Assembly: GCF_013177455.1 (NCBI RefSeq)
Contig: NZ_CP053660.1
Span: 186,001 to 250,000, forward strand
Direction of reading: 5' to 3'
DNA: 64,000 nucleotides
Source: Nocardioides marmotae
Lineage (GTDB): Bacteria; Actinomycetota; Actinomycetes; Propionibacteriales; Nocardioidaceae
The stretch's first letter is position 1, and each line of letters opens with the position of its first letter. This document shows, piece by piece, positions 55,211 to 63,900 of the stretch. Under the pieces are notes generated by a model, which ran no database searches, was not told where the DNA came from, and saw nothing but the letters and a program-made list of their open reading frames with translations. The position numbers and the translations under genes were made by a program.

Positions 55211-57655
55211 ATGACCGGGATCCATCCCGCCGTCGCGGTGGAAGGGGGGAACCTCGTCCTCGTCCTCGTCGTCGCACTCATCGCGCTCGGCGCGCTCGCG
55301 ATGGCGGTGATGTTCCGCCAGGAGGTCCTCGCCGCCCCCGAGGGCTCGCCGAGCATGAAGGTGATCGCCACGGCGGTCCAGGAGGGGGCCAACGCCTACC
55401 TCCAGCGCCAGTTCCGCACGCTGGCGGTCTTCGCCGTGGTGGCGTTCTTCCTGCTCCTGGTCCTGCCCGCCGACGACGCGCTCGTCCGGGTCTTCCGATC
55501 GGTCTTCTTCCTGGTGGGCGCGGGCTTCTCCGCGGCCATCGGCTACCTGGGCATGTCGCTCGCGGTCCGCGCGAACCTGCGCGTCGCCGCCGCGGCGGAG
55601 AACACCGGCCGCGAGCCGGCGATGAACATCGGGTTCCGCACCGGCGCGGCCGTCGGCATGGCCACGGTCGGCCTCGGCCTGCTCGGCGCGAGCACCGTCG
55701 TGCTGTTCTTCCAGGACGAGGCCCCCGACGTCCTCGAGGGCTTCGGCTTCGGGGCCGCCCTGCTGGCGATGTTCATGCGCGTCGGCGGCGGCATCTTCAC
55801 CAAGGCCGCGGACGTCGGGGCCGACCTGGTCGGCAAGGTGGAGAACAACATCCCCGAGGACGACCCGCGCAACGCCGCGACCATCGCCGACAACGTCGGT
55901 GACAACGTCGGCGACTGCGCCGGCATGGCCGCCGACCTCTTCGAGTCCTACGCCGTCACCCTGGTCGCCGCGCTGATCCTCGGCTCGCAGGCCTTCGGCG
56001 ACAAGGGCCTGGTCTTCCCGCTGCTCGTCCCGGCGATCGGCGCGCTCACCGCGGTGGCCGGTGTCTACCTGTGCAAGCCCCGCGTGGGTGAGAACGGCCT
56101 GACCACCATCAACCGCGCCTTCTACATCTCCGCCGGCGTCGCGGCGCTGGCCTGCATCGTGCTGTCCTTCGTCTACCTGCCGACCAGCTTCGACGACCTC
56201 ACCGGCATCCCGCCGGGCGGCAGCCCGCTCGACCTCGCCTTCGGGTACGACGCCGCCGACGGCAACCCCGCGCTGATCGCCGCCCTCGCGGTCGTCATCG
56301 GCGTGGTGCTCGCGGCCGCGATCCTCGCGCTGACCGGGTACTTCACCGGCACCGAGTTCAAGCCGGTCAAGGACGTCGGCAGCACCTCCCTCACCGGGCC
56401 GGCCACCGTGATCCTCTCCGGCCTCGCGGTCGGCTTCGAGTCGGCGGTCTACACGACGCTGGTCATCGGCGCCGCCGTCTTCGGGGCGTTCCTCCTCGGC
56501 GGCGGGTCGCTCTCGATCGCCCTGTTCGCGGTGGCGCTCGCCGGATGCGGGCTGCTGACCACGGTCGGCGTCATCGTCGCGATGGACACCTTCGGGCCGG
56601 TCTCGGACAACGCCCAGGGCATCGCGGAGATGTCCGGCGACGTGGGCCCGGAGGGCGCGCAGATCCTCACCGAGCTCGACGCGGTCGGCAACACCACCAA
56701 GGCGATCACCAAGGGCATCGCGATCGCGACCGCCGTGCTGGCGGCGAGCGCGCTGTTCGGCTCCTACATCGGCACCGCGATCGACAAGCTGCTCGAGATC
56801 GAGGGCAGCGAGGACGACAGCCTGAGCTTCTTCGTCTTCAGCCCCGACGTGCTCGTCGGCCTGCTCATCGGCGTCGCGGTGGTCTTCCTCTTCTCCGGCC
56901 TCGCGATCAGCGCGGTCGGCCGGGCCGCCGGCGCCGTCGTCTACGAGGTGCGCCGCCAGTTCCGCGAGATCCCCGGGATCATGGAGGGCACCGGCCGGCC
57001 GGAGTACGGCAAGGTCGTCGACATCGTCACCCGCGAGTCGCTGCGCGAGCTGGCCACGCCCGGCATCCTGGCGATCCTCGCCCCGATCGCGGTCGGGTTC
57101 GGGCTCGGGGTGGGCCCGCTGGCCGGCTTCCTCGCCGGCGCGATCGGCGCGGGCACGCTGATGGCGGTGTTCCTCGCGAACGCCGGCGGGGCGTGGGACA
57201 ACGCCAAGAAGCTGGTCGAGGACGGCCACCACGGCGGCAAGGGGTCCCCGGCCCACGAGGCGACGATCATCGGCGACACGGTCGGCGACCCGTTCAAGGA
57301 CACCGCGGGCCCCGCGATCAACCCGCTGATCAAGGTGATGAACCTGGTCTCGCTGCTCATCGTCGGCGCGGTCGTCTCGCTCACCCTGGGCGAGGACGCC
57401 AACCGGCCGCTGTCGATCGTCATCGCGCTCGTCGCGGCGGCGGGCATCGCGGCCGCGGTGGTCGTCTCCAAGCGCCGCTCGGTCGTCATCGGGGACGACG
57501 ACGGCAACCCGGCCCCGCCCCCGGCGCCGCCCGCCCCGCCGACCGGCGCCACCGACCCGGCCGTCGGCCCGGTCGGCGACCCGGTCGGCGATCCGGCCGG
57601 TGGTCCGGTGCTCGACGACCACCCGACGCGGCCCTACCAGTCGCCGACGCCCTAG
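55211..57655 (+). CDS. hppA: Membrane-bound proton-translocating pyrophosphatase, K+-independent type
   Basis: An 814-residue protein with about 16 helices. The active site has TKAADVGADLVGKVE, DDPRNAATIADNVGDNVGD (first copy) and GDTVGDPFKDTAGPAINP (second). The switch residue in GNTTKAITKG is Lys, which marks the K+-independent class (K+-dependent enzymes have Ala). It couples pyrophosphate hydrolysis to ion pumping. An excellent AGGAGG lies 8 bp before the ATG. The last 35 residues form a disordered Asp/Pro/Gly-repeat tail. A strong terminator follows. Confidence 0.96.
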   Translation: MTGIHPAVAVEGGNLVLVLVVALIALGALAMAVMFRQEVLAAPEGSPSMKVIATAVQEGANAYLQRQFRTLAVFAVVAFFLLLVLPADDALVRVFRSVFFLVGAGFSAAIGYLGMSLAVRANLRVAAAAENTGREPAMNIGFRTGAAVGMATVGLGLLGASTVVLFFQDEAPDVLEGFGFGAALLAMFMRVGGGIFTKAADVGADLVGKVENNIPEDDPRNAATIADNVGDNVGDCAGMAADLFESYAVTLVAALILGSQAFGDKGLVFPLLVPAIGALTAVAGVYLCKPRVGENGLTTINRAFYISAGVAALACIVLSFVYLPTSFDDLTGIPPGGSPLDLAFGYDAADGNPALIAALAVVIGVVLAAAILALTGYFTGTEFKPVKDVGSTSLTGPATVILSGLAVGFESAVYTTLVIGAAVFGAFLLGGGSLSIALFAVALAGCGLLTTVGVIVAMDTFGPVSDNAQGIAEMSGDVGPEGAQILTELDAVGNTTKAITKGIAIATAVLAASALFGSYIGTAIDKLLEIEGSEDDSLSFFVFSPDVLVGLLIGVAVVFLFSGLAISAVGRAAGAVVYEVRRQFREIPGIMEGTGRPEYGKVVDIVTRESLRELATPGILAILAPIAVGFGLGVGPLAGFLAGAIGAGTLMAVFLANAGGAWDNAKKLVEDGHHGGKGSPAHEATIIGDTVGDPFKDTAGPAINPLIKVMNLVSLLIVGAVVSLTLGEDANRPLSIVIALVAAAGIAAAVVVSKRRSVVIGDDDGNPAPPPAPPAPPTGATDPAVGPVGDPVGDPAGGPVLDDHPTRPYQSPTP

Positions 57656-57707
57656 TCGGAGACAACCGGCCGAGCACACACCTTGCCGGACACATCTGGG
57701 CACCACG

Positions 57708-57747
57708 CACGAGAGCCCCCGACGCGACCGCGTCGGGGGCTCTCGTG
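57708..57747. terminator. Strong bidirectional terminator after hppA
   Basis: Perfect 18-bp stem CACGAGAGCCCCCGACGC / GCGTCGGGGGCTCTCGTG with a GACC loop, between the convergent hppA and secreted Ig-like genes. Confidence 0.9.
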
Positions 57748-57759
57748 TGGTGCTGGGTC

Positions 57760-59109
57760 CTACTTCTTCTTCAGCACCGTCAGCACGACCACGGCGGAGC
57801 GGGAGCCGGCGGTGGTGCTGCTGCCGGCGTACACCGCGCGCAGCTTGTGCTTGCCCGGCTTCAGCTTGGGCAGGGTGACCGACTTCCGGCCGTTGTCGGA
57901 GGCGCGGACGACGTACTTCTTGATCGCCTTGCCGCGGTTCAGCACGGTGACGGTGCCGGCCGGGGTGAGGCCGTCGGCGCCGAGGCGGATCTTCAGGACG
58001 CCCTTGGCGCCCTTGGCGACCTTCTTCTTGGCCAGTCCGACGGTGACGGTGGTGCCGACCTTGGCGACCTGCACCGGGTCGGTGCTGGCCCGGCCCGGCT
58101 CGTAGCCGACCCGGGTGGCCGCGACGGCCGCCCAGACCTGCTGGCCGGCGTCGGCGCCGCGCACGACGTACGTCGAGCCGGTCTCACCGAAGATCTCCTC
58201 GCTGCCGCGCATCCACTGGTAGGCGAACTGCACGGTGCCGGTGCCGCTCCAGGTGCCGGGGTTGACCGACAGGGTGCGGCCGACCACCGCCGCGCCGCCG
58301 AGGGTGGGGGCGCCGATCGCGGTCGGCGCGTCGCCGAGGGCGGGGGTGACCTCGGCGGTGGAGACCGTCGAGAGCTCGCCCTTGGTGCCGGTGGCCCGGA
58401 AGGTCAGCGCCTTCTGGCCGTCCTCGGGAGCGACGGTGTAGGTCTCGGTGGTGGCGCCCGGGATCGGGACGCCGGAGCGCAGCCACTGGTAGGTGGTCGT
58501 GACGCCGCTGTCCTCCCAGGTCGGGGCGGTGCCGGTGAGCACCTGGCCGACCTTGGCCACGCCGGTGACGGTCGCCGCGGTCTTCACCTTCGGCGCGGAC
58601 GCCTCGGCGCCGGGCAGCTGGATCGCCGAGGTGATCATCTCCAGCGGCAGGAACCCGAGGACGGTCGTGGTGACCTTCGCCGCGACCTGGCAGCCCTGCT
58701 GGGCCTCGGTCGGCACGAACTGCCACGGGTCGGCGCCCGCGGGCAGCGTGATGAGCGAGCCGTCGCAGAGCCAGGAGACGTCGAAGGACAGCAGCTTCTG
58801 CAGGTCGATCGGCAGCATCGCGAAGAGCGGCTTGGTCAGCTTGAGGACCTCACCGAGCCCCGGGATGGTCTCCAGCGAGAGCGCCGGCGGCGTGCTCGGC
58901 GACGGCAGCCCGGGCAGACCCGGGAGCTCCGGCAGGCCCGGCAGACCAGGCAGACCCGGGAGCTCCGGCAGGCCAGGGATCGGCAGCTTCGCGGCGGACG
59001 GTGCCGCAGGCGCGGCGTGCGCCGGGGCGATGGCGGAGCCCGCCACCAGCCCGGTGCTGATCAGTGATGCGGTGGCGACGGCGCTCAGGGCGCGCTTGTA
59101 CGACGGCAT
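57760..59109 (-). CDS. Secreted protein with Ig-like repeats (paralogue 1)
   Basis: A 449-residue exported protein. Signal peptide to about residue 32 (AHA), a PGLPELPGLPGL spacer, then a family-specific domain with WLCDG and GCQVAAKVTTTVLG (two Cys, likely paired). Two Ig-like units follow, each with TYQWLR/YQWMRG and a TY-V-DAG closing pattern, and a C-terminal third-type Ig domain KAKLR-like ending VVLTVLKKK. No LPXTG motif or anchoring helix is present. It is a paralogue of the gene directly upstream. I do not recognise a named function; adhesion or envelope binding is a guess. Confidence 0.78.
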   Translation of the reverse strand: MPSYKRALSAVATASLISTGLVAGSAIAPAHAAPAAPSAAKLPIPGLPELPGLPGLPGLPELPGLPGLPSPSTPPALSLETIPGLGEVLKLTKPLFAMLPIDLQKLLSFDVSWLCDGSLITLPAGADPWQFVPTEAQQGCQVAAKVTTTVLGFLPLEMITSAIQLPGAEASAPKVKTAATVTGVAKVGQVLTGTAPTWEDSGVTTTYQWLRSGVPIPGATTETYTVAPEDGQKALTFRATGTKGELSTVSTAEVTPALGDAPTAIGAPTLGGAAVVGRTLSVNPGTWSGTGTVQFAYQWMRGSEEIFGETGSTYVVRGADAGQQVWAAVAATRVGYEPGRASTDPVQVAKVGTTVTVGLAKKKVAKGAKGVLKIRLGADGLTPAGTVTVLNRGKAIKKYVVRASDNGRKSVTLPKLKPGKHKLRAVYAGSSTTAGSRSAVVVLTVLKKK

Positions 59110-59239
59110 GTATCCCTCCCATGGCGGCGGCCCCTGAGGGGGCGCCGGATCGATGCTTCCCGCCGGTGACGGTACGGCGGGGAGTGACGCAGGACACGCG
59201 GATCAGCCGCGCACCCCTGGTGGTCTGGACCGGTCGAGG

Positions 59240-60805
59240 TCACTTCTTCTTCTTGAGCACCGTGAGCACCAGCACGGTCGAGGTCGACGGGGCGGTCGTC
59301 CGCGACCCGACGTAGCTGACCTTGATGCGGTGCTTGCCGACGCCGAGCCTGGGCAGCTTGACGGTGCGGTTGCCGGCGACCGAGATGGTGCGGAGCAGGC
59401 GCCCGCCGGCGTGGATCCGCACCTGGCCGGTCTGGGTGGCGCCGGCGGCCCGCAGCGCGATCCGCAGCTTCGCCTTCGTGCCCTTGCGGACCTTCGCCTT
59501 GACCAGCCGGGCGGTGGTCGTCGAGGAGAGCCGGGCGATCGTGACGGCGCGCGAGGTCTCCGAGGACTCGGTGAAGCCGGGGGCGGTCGCGGTCACCACG
59601 ACGGTCAGCGTCCGGCCGATGTCGGCGACCTGGGCGACGTACGTCGGCGAGGTCGCGCCCGGGATGGTGATGCCGTCGCGGCGCCACACATAGGTGAAGG
59701 TCGCGTCGGGGGCGCTCCACGTGCCGGGGGTGGCGGTCAGGGTCCGGCCCACGACGGCCTGGCCGGAGATGGCGGGCGGCGCGACGGCGCTGATCGGCTC
59801 GGGTGCGCCGACCGCGACCGGCGCGGTGGTGGCCGTGCCGGCGGCGTACCCGGTGCGGGTGCCGGTCACCTTGACCGACAGCGCGGTGCCGGCGTCGGCG
59901 TCGGTCACGACGTACGTCGCGGCGGTGGCGCCGGCGATCGGCTGGCCGTCGCGCAGCCACTGGTAGGTGGTGGTGATCGGACCCGTGCCCGACCAGGTCG
60001 GCGCGCCGACGGTGAGGGTCTGGCCGACCTGGGGCGTGCCGGTGATCGCGGGCTGCGCGCTCGCGGTGGGGGCGTCGCCCTGCTGGACGGTGACCGCGGT
60101 GCTCGTCGAGACGGCCGGCTCCGGCGCCTTGTCGCGGGTGCCGGTCGCGCGCACGGAGAGGGCCTTGCCGAGGTCCTCGACGGTCGGGACGTACGTCGCT
60201 GCGGTGGCGCCGGCGATGGCCGTGCCCGCCCGCAGCCACTGGTAGGTGGTGACGACGTCGGTCGCGTTCTCGTCCCACACCGGCGGCGTGGCGGTCAGCG
60301 CGGCCCCGACCTTCGCGGTCGCGGGGATCGCGACGGCCTTCGTCTCGACGGGCGTCTTCACCGCCCCGGGAAGCCCGGGGATCTGGACCGCGCTGGTGAT
60401 CCGCTCGAGCGGCGTGCCGAGGACGGTGGTGACGATGCGGGCGGCGACCAGGCATCCGGCCTGGGCCTCGCCCGGCGCGAAGTCCCACAGGTTCTTGGTC
60501 CCGGGGATGACCTCACCGTTGCACAGCCACTCGATGTCGAGGCTGATCAGCCCGAGGAGCGGGTCGAGGACGGGCTTGGTCACCTTGAGCACGTTGCCGA
60601 CGCCCGGGACGATCTCGAGCCCGCCGAGCAGTCCCCGGACGATGTCCACGAGGGGGTCGAGGATCCCGTCGCTCGAGGTCGCCACGGCGGCGGGGGCCGG
60701 CGTGGCCGGTGCGGCGCCGGCGGAGGCGGCGGTGCCCAGGGCGAGGCCGGAGGACAGCAGGGCGGTGGTGGCGAGCGCGCTCAGGGCGCGGTGGTGCGCG
60801 GGCAT
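59240..60805 (-). CDS. Secreted protein with Ig-like repeats (paralogue 2)
   Basis: A 521-residue paralogue with the same layout: signal peptide (to about residue 32), a helical segment, the specific domain with WLCNG and GCLVAARIVTTVLG, three Ig-like units (TTYQWLRAGTAI, TTYQWLRDGQPI and FTYVWRRDGITI), and a C-terminal Ig_3-like domain ending VLVLTVLKKKK. It has one more repeat than its neighbour, consistent with duplication and repeat expansion. The Lys-rich end is unusual for secreted proteins and may bind polyanionic wall polymers. Confidence 0.78.
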   Translation of the reverse strand: MPAHHRALSALATTALLSSGLALGTAASAGAAPATPAPAAVATSSDGILDPLVDIVRGLLGGLEIVPGVGNVLKVTKPVLDPLLGLISLDIEWLCNGEVIPGTKNLWDFAPGEAQAGCLVAARIVTTVLGTPLERITSAVQIPGLPGAVKTPVETKAVAIPATAKVGAALTATPPVWDENATDVVTTYQWLRAGTAIAGATAATYVPTVEDLGKALSVRATGTRDKAPEPAVSTSTAVTVQQGDAPTASAQPAITGTPQVGQTLTVGAPTWSGTGPITTTYQWLRDGQPIAGATAATYVVTDADAGTALSVKVTGTRTGYAAGTATTAPVAVGAPEPISAVAPPAISGQAVVGRTLTATPGTWSAPDATFTYVWRRDGITIPGATSPTYVAQVADIGRTLTVVVTATAPGFTESSETSRAVTIARLSSTTTARLVKAKVRKGTKAKLRIALRAAGATQTGQVRIHAGGRLLRTISVAGNRTVKLPRLGVGKHRIKVSYVGSRTTAPSTSTVLVLTVLKKKK

Positions 60806-60827
60806 GCGGGGGGTTCCTCCCGTTCGG

Positions 60828-60853
60828 ACGTCCGGGCGCGAAGGCCCGGACGT
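60828..60853 (-). promoter_or_regulatory. Hairpin in the 5' leader of paralogue 2
   Basis: Perfect 10-bp stem ACGTCCGGGC / GCCCGGACGT with loop GCGAAG, 22 bases before the start codon and just upstream of the GGGAGGAA ribosome site. It may stabilise the mRNA, be an operator, or be a leftover terminator. Confidence 0.45.
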
Positions 60854-61057
60854 GGGGGTGCGCGGCGCGCCGCGCGCCGCAGGTGTCGTGGGTCTCGCGG
60901 GGAACCTAGGGGCGAGGCGCGCCGGTAGGTGGTCTCTTTGATTCCAGACGGACCGATCGGCCTAGCCCGTTCGGGCCATGGGCGTCGTCCGATCCACCCG
61001 ATCGACTGACCCGTCCGGGCGGTCGGATGTGGTTCGCGAGGGCCTAGGCTCCCGTCG

Positions 61058-62536
61058 GTGAGCACCTCCGAGTCCGACCTGCCGGCCCGTCTGCGCGGCG
61101 CACTGACCGTCGCGGGGTTCACCTACGACGCCGTCGCCGAGCTGCTCGGCCCCGAGGCCCACGCCGCCCTCGGCCGCAACGAGACGACCCCCGGCCTGCG
61201 CCGCACCCAGGGCGGTTCGCCGCTGGAGACGCTGGTCCGGCTGTTCCTCCTCCAGGCCCCGGTCGAGCTGTCGGCGGCCGAGCGCGCGCTGCCCGACCTC
61301 GTCGACCGGCTCGCCGTCGAGGGGCTGCTCGACCAGATGGTGGGCGAGGTGGCCGCGCGCCTCGACATCCGGCCGTACGCCGCCGACGGCCGCGACCTGT
61401 GGGTGGTCAGCGACCTCACCCCGGGCCTCGACGGCGGGCCGCAGCTCGTCGGCCCCGACCACGTTCTCGGCATCAGCTCGGCCTCGACCTCGCTGGCGCA
61501 GTTGACCATGCGCGAGCCGGTCGGCCGGGCGCTCGACCTCGGCACCGGCTGCGGCGTCCAGGCGCTCCACCTCGCCACCCACGTCGACCGGGTCGTGGCC
61601 ACCGACGTCAACCGCCGCGCGCTGTGGGCGACCCGCTTCAACGCCGCGCTCAACGGGGTCGCGGACCGCATCGACGTGCGCGACGGGTCCTACTTCGAGC
61701 CGGTCGCCGGCGAGCTGTTCGACCTGATCGCCACCAACCCGCCGTTCGTGATCTCCCCGGCCACCGGCGAGCGGCTGGTCTACCGCGACTCCGGGCTGCC
61801 GGGCGACCGCGTCGTGGAGGACATCGTCCGCGCCGCCCCGACTCACCTCGCCGACGGCGGTTGGTGCCAGGTGCTCGCGAACTGGGCCGTCGTCGAGGGC
61901 TGCCCCTGGGACGAGCGGCTCGCCCCGTGGCTCGCCGAGGACTGCGACGCGCTCGTCGTGCAGCGCGAGCTGCTCGACCCGGCGGCGTACGTCGAGCTGT
62001 GGCTCAAGGACGCCGGCCAGCACGGCGCGCCGGACTACCTCGTGCGCTACGACACCTGGCTCTCGTGGTTCGAGGAGCAGGGCATCGAGGCGATCGGCTT
62101 CGGCTGGATCAACCTGCACAAGGTGGGCCCGGGCGCGAGCCGGCGCACCTTCTTGGACTGGCCGTACGACGTCGAGCAGCCGATCGGCCCGGCCATCGCG
62201 GCCTGGGGCGGGACGGGCACGGTGCCGGTCGGCCCCGAGGCGGTGCTCCGCACCCGCGAGGACGTCCGGCAGGAGACCGTGGGCCCCGTGGGCGCCGAGG
62301 ACCCCGAGACGATCGTGCTGCGCCAGCAGCGCGGCTTCCGCCGCGCCCGCCGCGCCGACACCGTGGAGGCCGCCCTCGTCGGCGCCTGCGACGGCGAGCT
62401 GAGCGTCGGGCAGATCCTCGACGCCGTCGCCCAGCTCACCGACCGGGACCCCGCCGAGACCCGCTCGACCTACCTGCCGGTGGTGGCCGAGCTGGTCGAG
62501 GAGGGCTTCCTCACCGCAGGTCCAGCCCGCCCCTGA
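61058..62536 (+). CDS. Class I methyltransferase with NPPF motif
   Basis: A 492-residue enzyme. A helical N-terminal domain (about residues 5-150) precedes SAM motif I ALDLGTGCGVQAL (about 160-172) and ATDVNRRAL. The catalytic NPPF motif is at 227-230, as in HemK/PrmC-like and N6-adenine enzymes. A winged-helix-like C-terminal part (about 430-488) could read a nucleic acid or protein. Substrate not known; a ribosomal or rRNA target is plausible. GTG start. The 3' end overlaps the convergent anti-sigma-like gene by 26 bp. Confidence 0.86.
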   Translation: MSTSESDLPARLRGALTVAGFTYDAVAELLGPEAHAALGRNETTPGLRRTQGGSPLETLVRLFLLQAPVELSAAERALPDLVDRLAVEGLLDQMVGEVAARLDIRPYAADGRDLWVVSDLTPGLDGGPQLVGPDHVLGISSASTSLAQLTMREPVGRALDLGTGCGVQALHLATHVDRVVATDVNRRALWATRFNAALNGVADRIDVRDGSYFEPVAGELFDLIATNPPFVISPATGERLVYRDSGLPGDRVVEDIVRAAPTHLADGGWCQVLANWAVVEGCPWDERLAPWLAEDCDALVVQRELLDPAAYVELWLKDAGQHGAPDYLVRYDTWLSWFEEQGIEAIGFGWINLHKVGPGASRRTFLDWPYDVEQPIGPAIAAWGGTGTVPVGPEAVLRTREDVRQETVGPVGAEDPETIVLRQQRGFRRARRADTVEAALVGACDGELSVGQILDAVAQLTDRDPAETRSTYLPVVAELVEEGFLTAGPARP

Positions 62537-63224
62537 GGGGCATCGAGGGCCGCCCCTGCAGCTCGCTGCCGAGCACCACGTCCGCGGTGAGGGCGAGGGT
62601 CGGCTCCGGGCCGCAGGTCGCCTCGTCGACGCGGACGGTGCCGCTGGCCTCGCCCTCCGCGCTGGAGAGCTCGTTGGGGCGGCCGGCGCCGTCGTCGTCG
62701 ATCGCGAAGAACAGCAGCACCGGGTAGGTGCCGGACCCGCCGGGCCCGTCGACCGGGAGCTGGTAGGGCTTCCCGAGGTCGACGGCGTCGGTGCGGACCT
62801 CGAGGTAGAGGAACGGCTCGGACAGCACCGGCTCGCTCCACTCCTCGTCGGCGTCGCGGGTCACCACCTGCTCGTTATAGGCGGTGAGCAGCCCGTCGAA
62901 GCAGGTCAGCTCCACGCCCTCGAAGGTGTGGGTGGTGCCGTCGGCGAGCGTCGTGGTCAGGGCCGGCGGCTCCGGCTGGCTCGCGGCGTCGACCACGCGG
63001 TCGGGGTCGCCGCCGGTGGTGACCGCGGCCGCGCCAACCCCGCCGACGAGGGCGAGGGCGGCCACGCCGGCCGCGGCGCGGCGTCGCCGGCGGCGTACCG
63101 CGATCCGACGCAGCACGCGCTCGGGGCCGTCGGCGGGCGGGCGCACGCCGGCGCCGAGCCGGTCGTAGGCGTCGTGCAGGGTGGGATCGTGCCGGGCGGG
63201 GTCGTGCTCGGTGGACTCGTTCAT
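62511..63224 (-). CDS. Single-pass membrane protein, probable anti-sigma partner
   Basis: A 237-residue protein. A cytosolic N-terminus (about residues 1-45, rich in Asp/His/Arg) with RVLRRIAVRRRRRR precedes one membrane helix (about 50-70), and a long extracytoplasmic domain follows with two cysteines (LTCFDGLL and EATCGPEP). The start overlaps the sigma factor stop (ATGA), the usual layout for a sigma/anti-sigma pair. No zinc-binding HxxxCxxC motif is present, so it is not a standard ZAS protein. Role inferred from position and topology. Confidence 0.68.
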   Translation of the reverse strand: MNESTEHDPARHDPTLHDAYDRLGAGVRPPADGPERVLRRIAVRRRRRRAAAGVAALALVGGVGAAAVTTGGDPDRVVDAASQPEPPALTTTLADGTTHTFEGVELTCFDGLLTAYNEQVVTRDADEEWSEPVLSEPFLYLEVRTDAVDLGKPYQLPVDGPGGSGTYPVLLFFAIDDDGAGRPNELSSAEGEASGTVRVDEATCGPEPTLALTADVVLGSELQGRPSMPLRGGLDLR

Positions 63225-63772
63225 CGCACTGCGTCCTCTCGTCGGGTCGCGCCCGGGACGGTGGGGAGGTGGTGGCGGGCGTGGTCGCGCAGCCGCTCGG
63301 TGCCGCGGGAGAGCTGGCTCTTGACCGTGCCCTCCGAGCAGCCCATCCGCTCGGCGATGCCGCGCACGTCGAGGTCCTCGACGTAGCGCAGCGCGAGCGC
63401 GGTCCGCTGGCGCGGGGTCAGCGTGGCCAGTGCCTCGACCAGCCAGCCCTCGGCCTCGCCGGCGTGGCGCACGGGCCCGTCGGCGCGCTCGCCCCGATCG
63501 CCGGCACCGACGAGGGCGGGCAGCTCGCGCCGCAGCCGCCGGATCCGGTCGATGTTGAGCCGGACCATCACGGTCCGCGCCCACGCCTCGGGCACGTCGG
63601 GCCGCCGCCGGTCCGACCACCGCTCGCCCAGCCGGGCGAGGGTCTCCTGGACGAGGTCCCACGCGTCGTGCGGGTCGCCGGTGAGGGCGTGCGCCAGGCG
63701 CAGGAGCGCCCCCTGGTGCGCGACCACGAAGTCGGCGAAGTCCGGCTCGTCGGCCGCTGCGCCTGCTGCCAC
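63221..63772 (-). CDS. ECF RNA polymerase sigma factor (SigE family)
   Basis: A 183-residue ECF sigma factor with region 2 (FADFVVAHQGALLRLAHALTGDPHDAWDLVQETLARL) and region 4 (LTPRQRTALALRYVEDLDVRGIAERMGCSEGTVKSQLSRG). The GTG at 63772 follows AGGGAGACAGAC and gives the typical SigE length. A second in-frame GTG at 63814 has a nearly identical AGGGAGACA before it and would add 14 residues. Likely controlled by the membrane protein encoded next. Confidence 0.9.
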   Translation of the reverse strand: MAAGAAADEPDFADFVVAHQGALLRLAHALTGDPHDAWDLVQETLARLGERWSDRRRPDVPEAWARTVMVRLNIDRIRRLRRELPALVGAGDRGERADGPVRHAGEAEGWLVEALATLTPRQRTALALRYVEDLDVRGIAERMGCSEGTVKSQLSRGTERLRDHARHHLPTVPGATRREDAVR

Positions 63773-63854
63773 GTCTGTCTCCCTCTCGGTCCTGCTGTCT
63801 GTCCTGGACGTCACTGTCTCCCTGTTGACGGCGGGGCGCGCCGAAACGTTGAGG

Positions 63855-63900
63855 GTCGTGTGTCCCACGTCGCGATCGGGCGCGTCGTAGGGCACACGAC
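63855..63900. repeat. Imperfect inverted repeat upstream of the sigma gene
   Basis: 15-base arms GTCGTGTGTCCCACG (63855-63869) and CGTAGGGCACACGAC (63886-63900) pair with two mismatches. The core GGGTCGTGTG(C/T)CCC is shared with the inverted repeat at 37859-37908. It is 83 bp upstream of the preferred sigma start and may end an upstream transcript. Confidence 0.7.
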
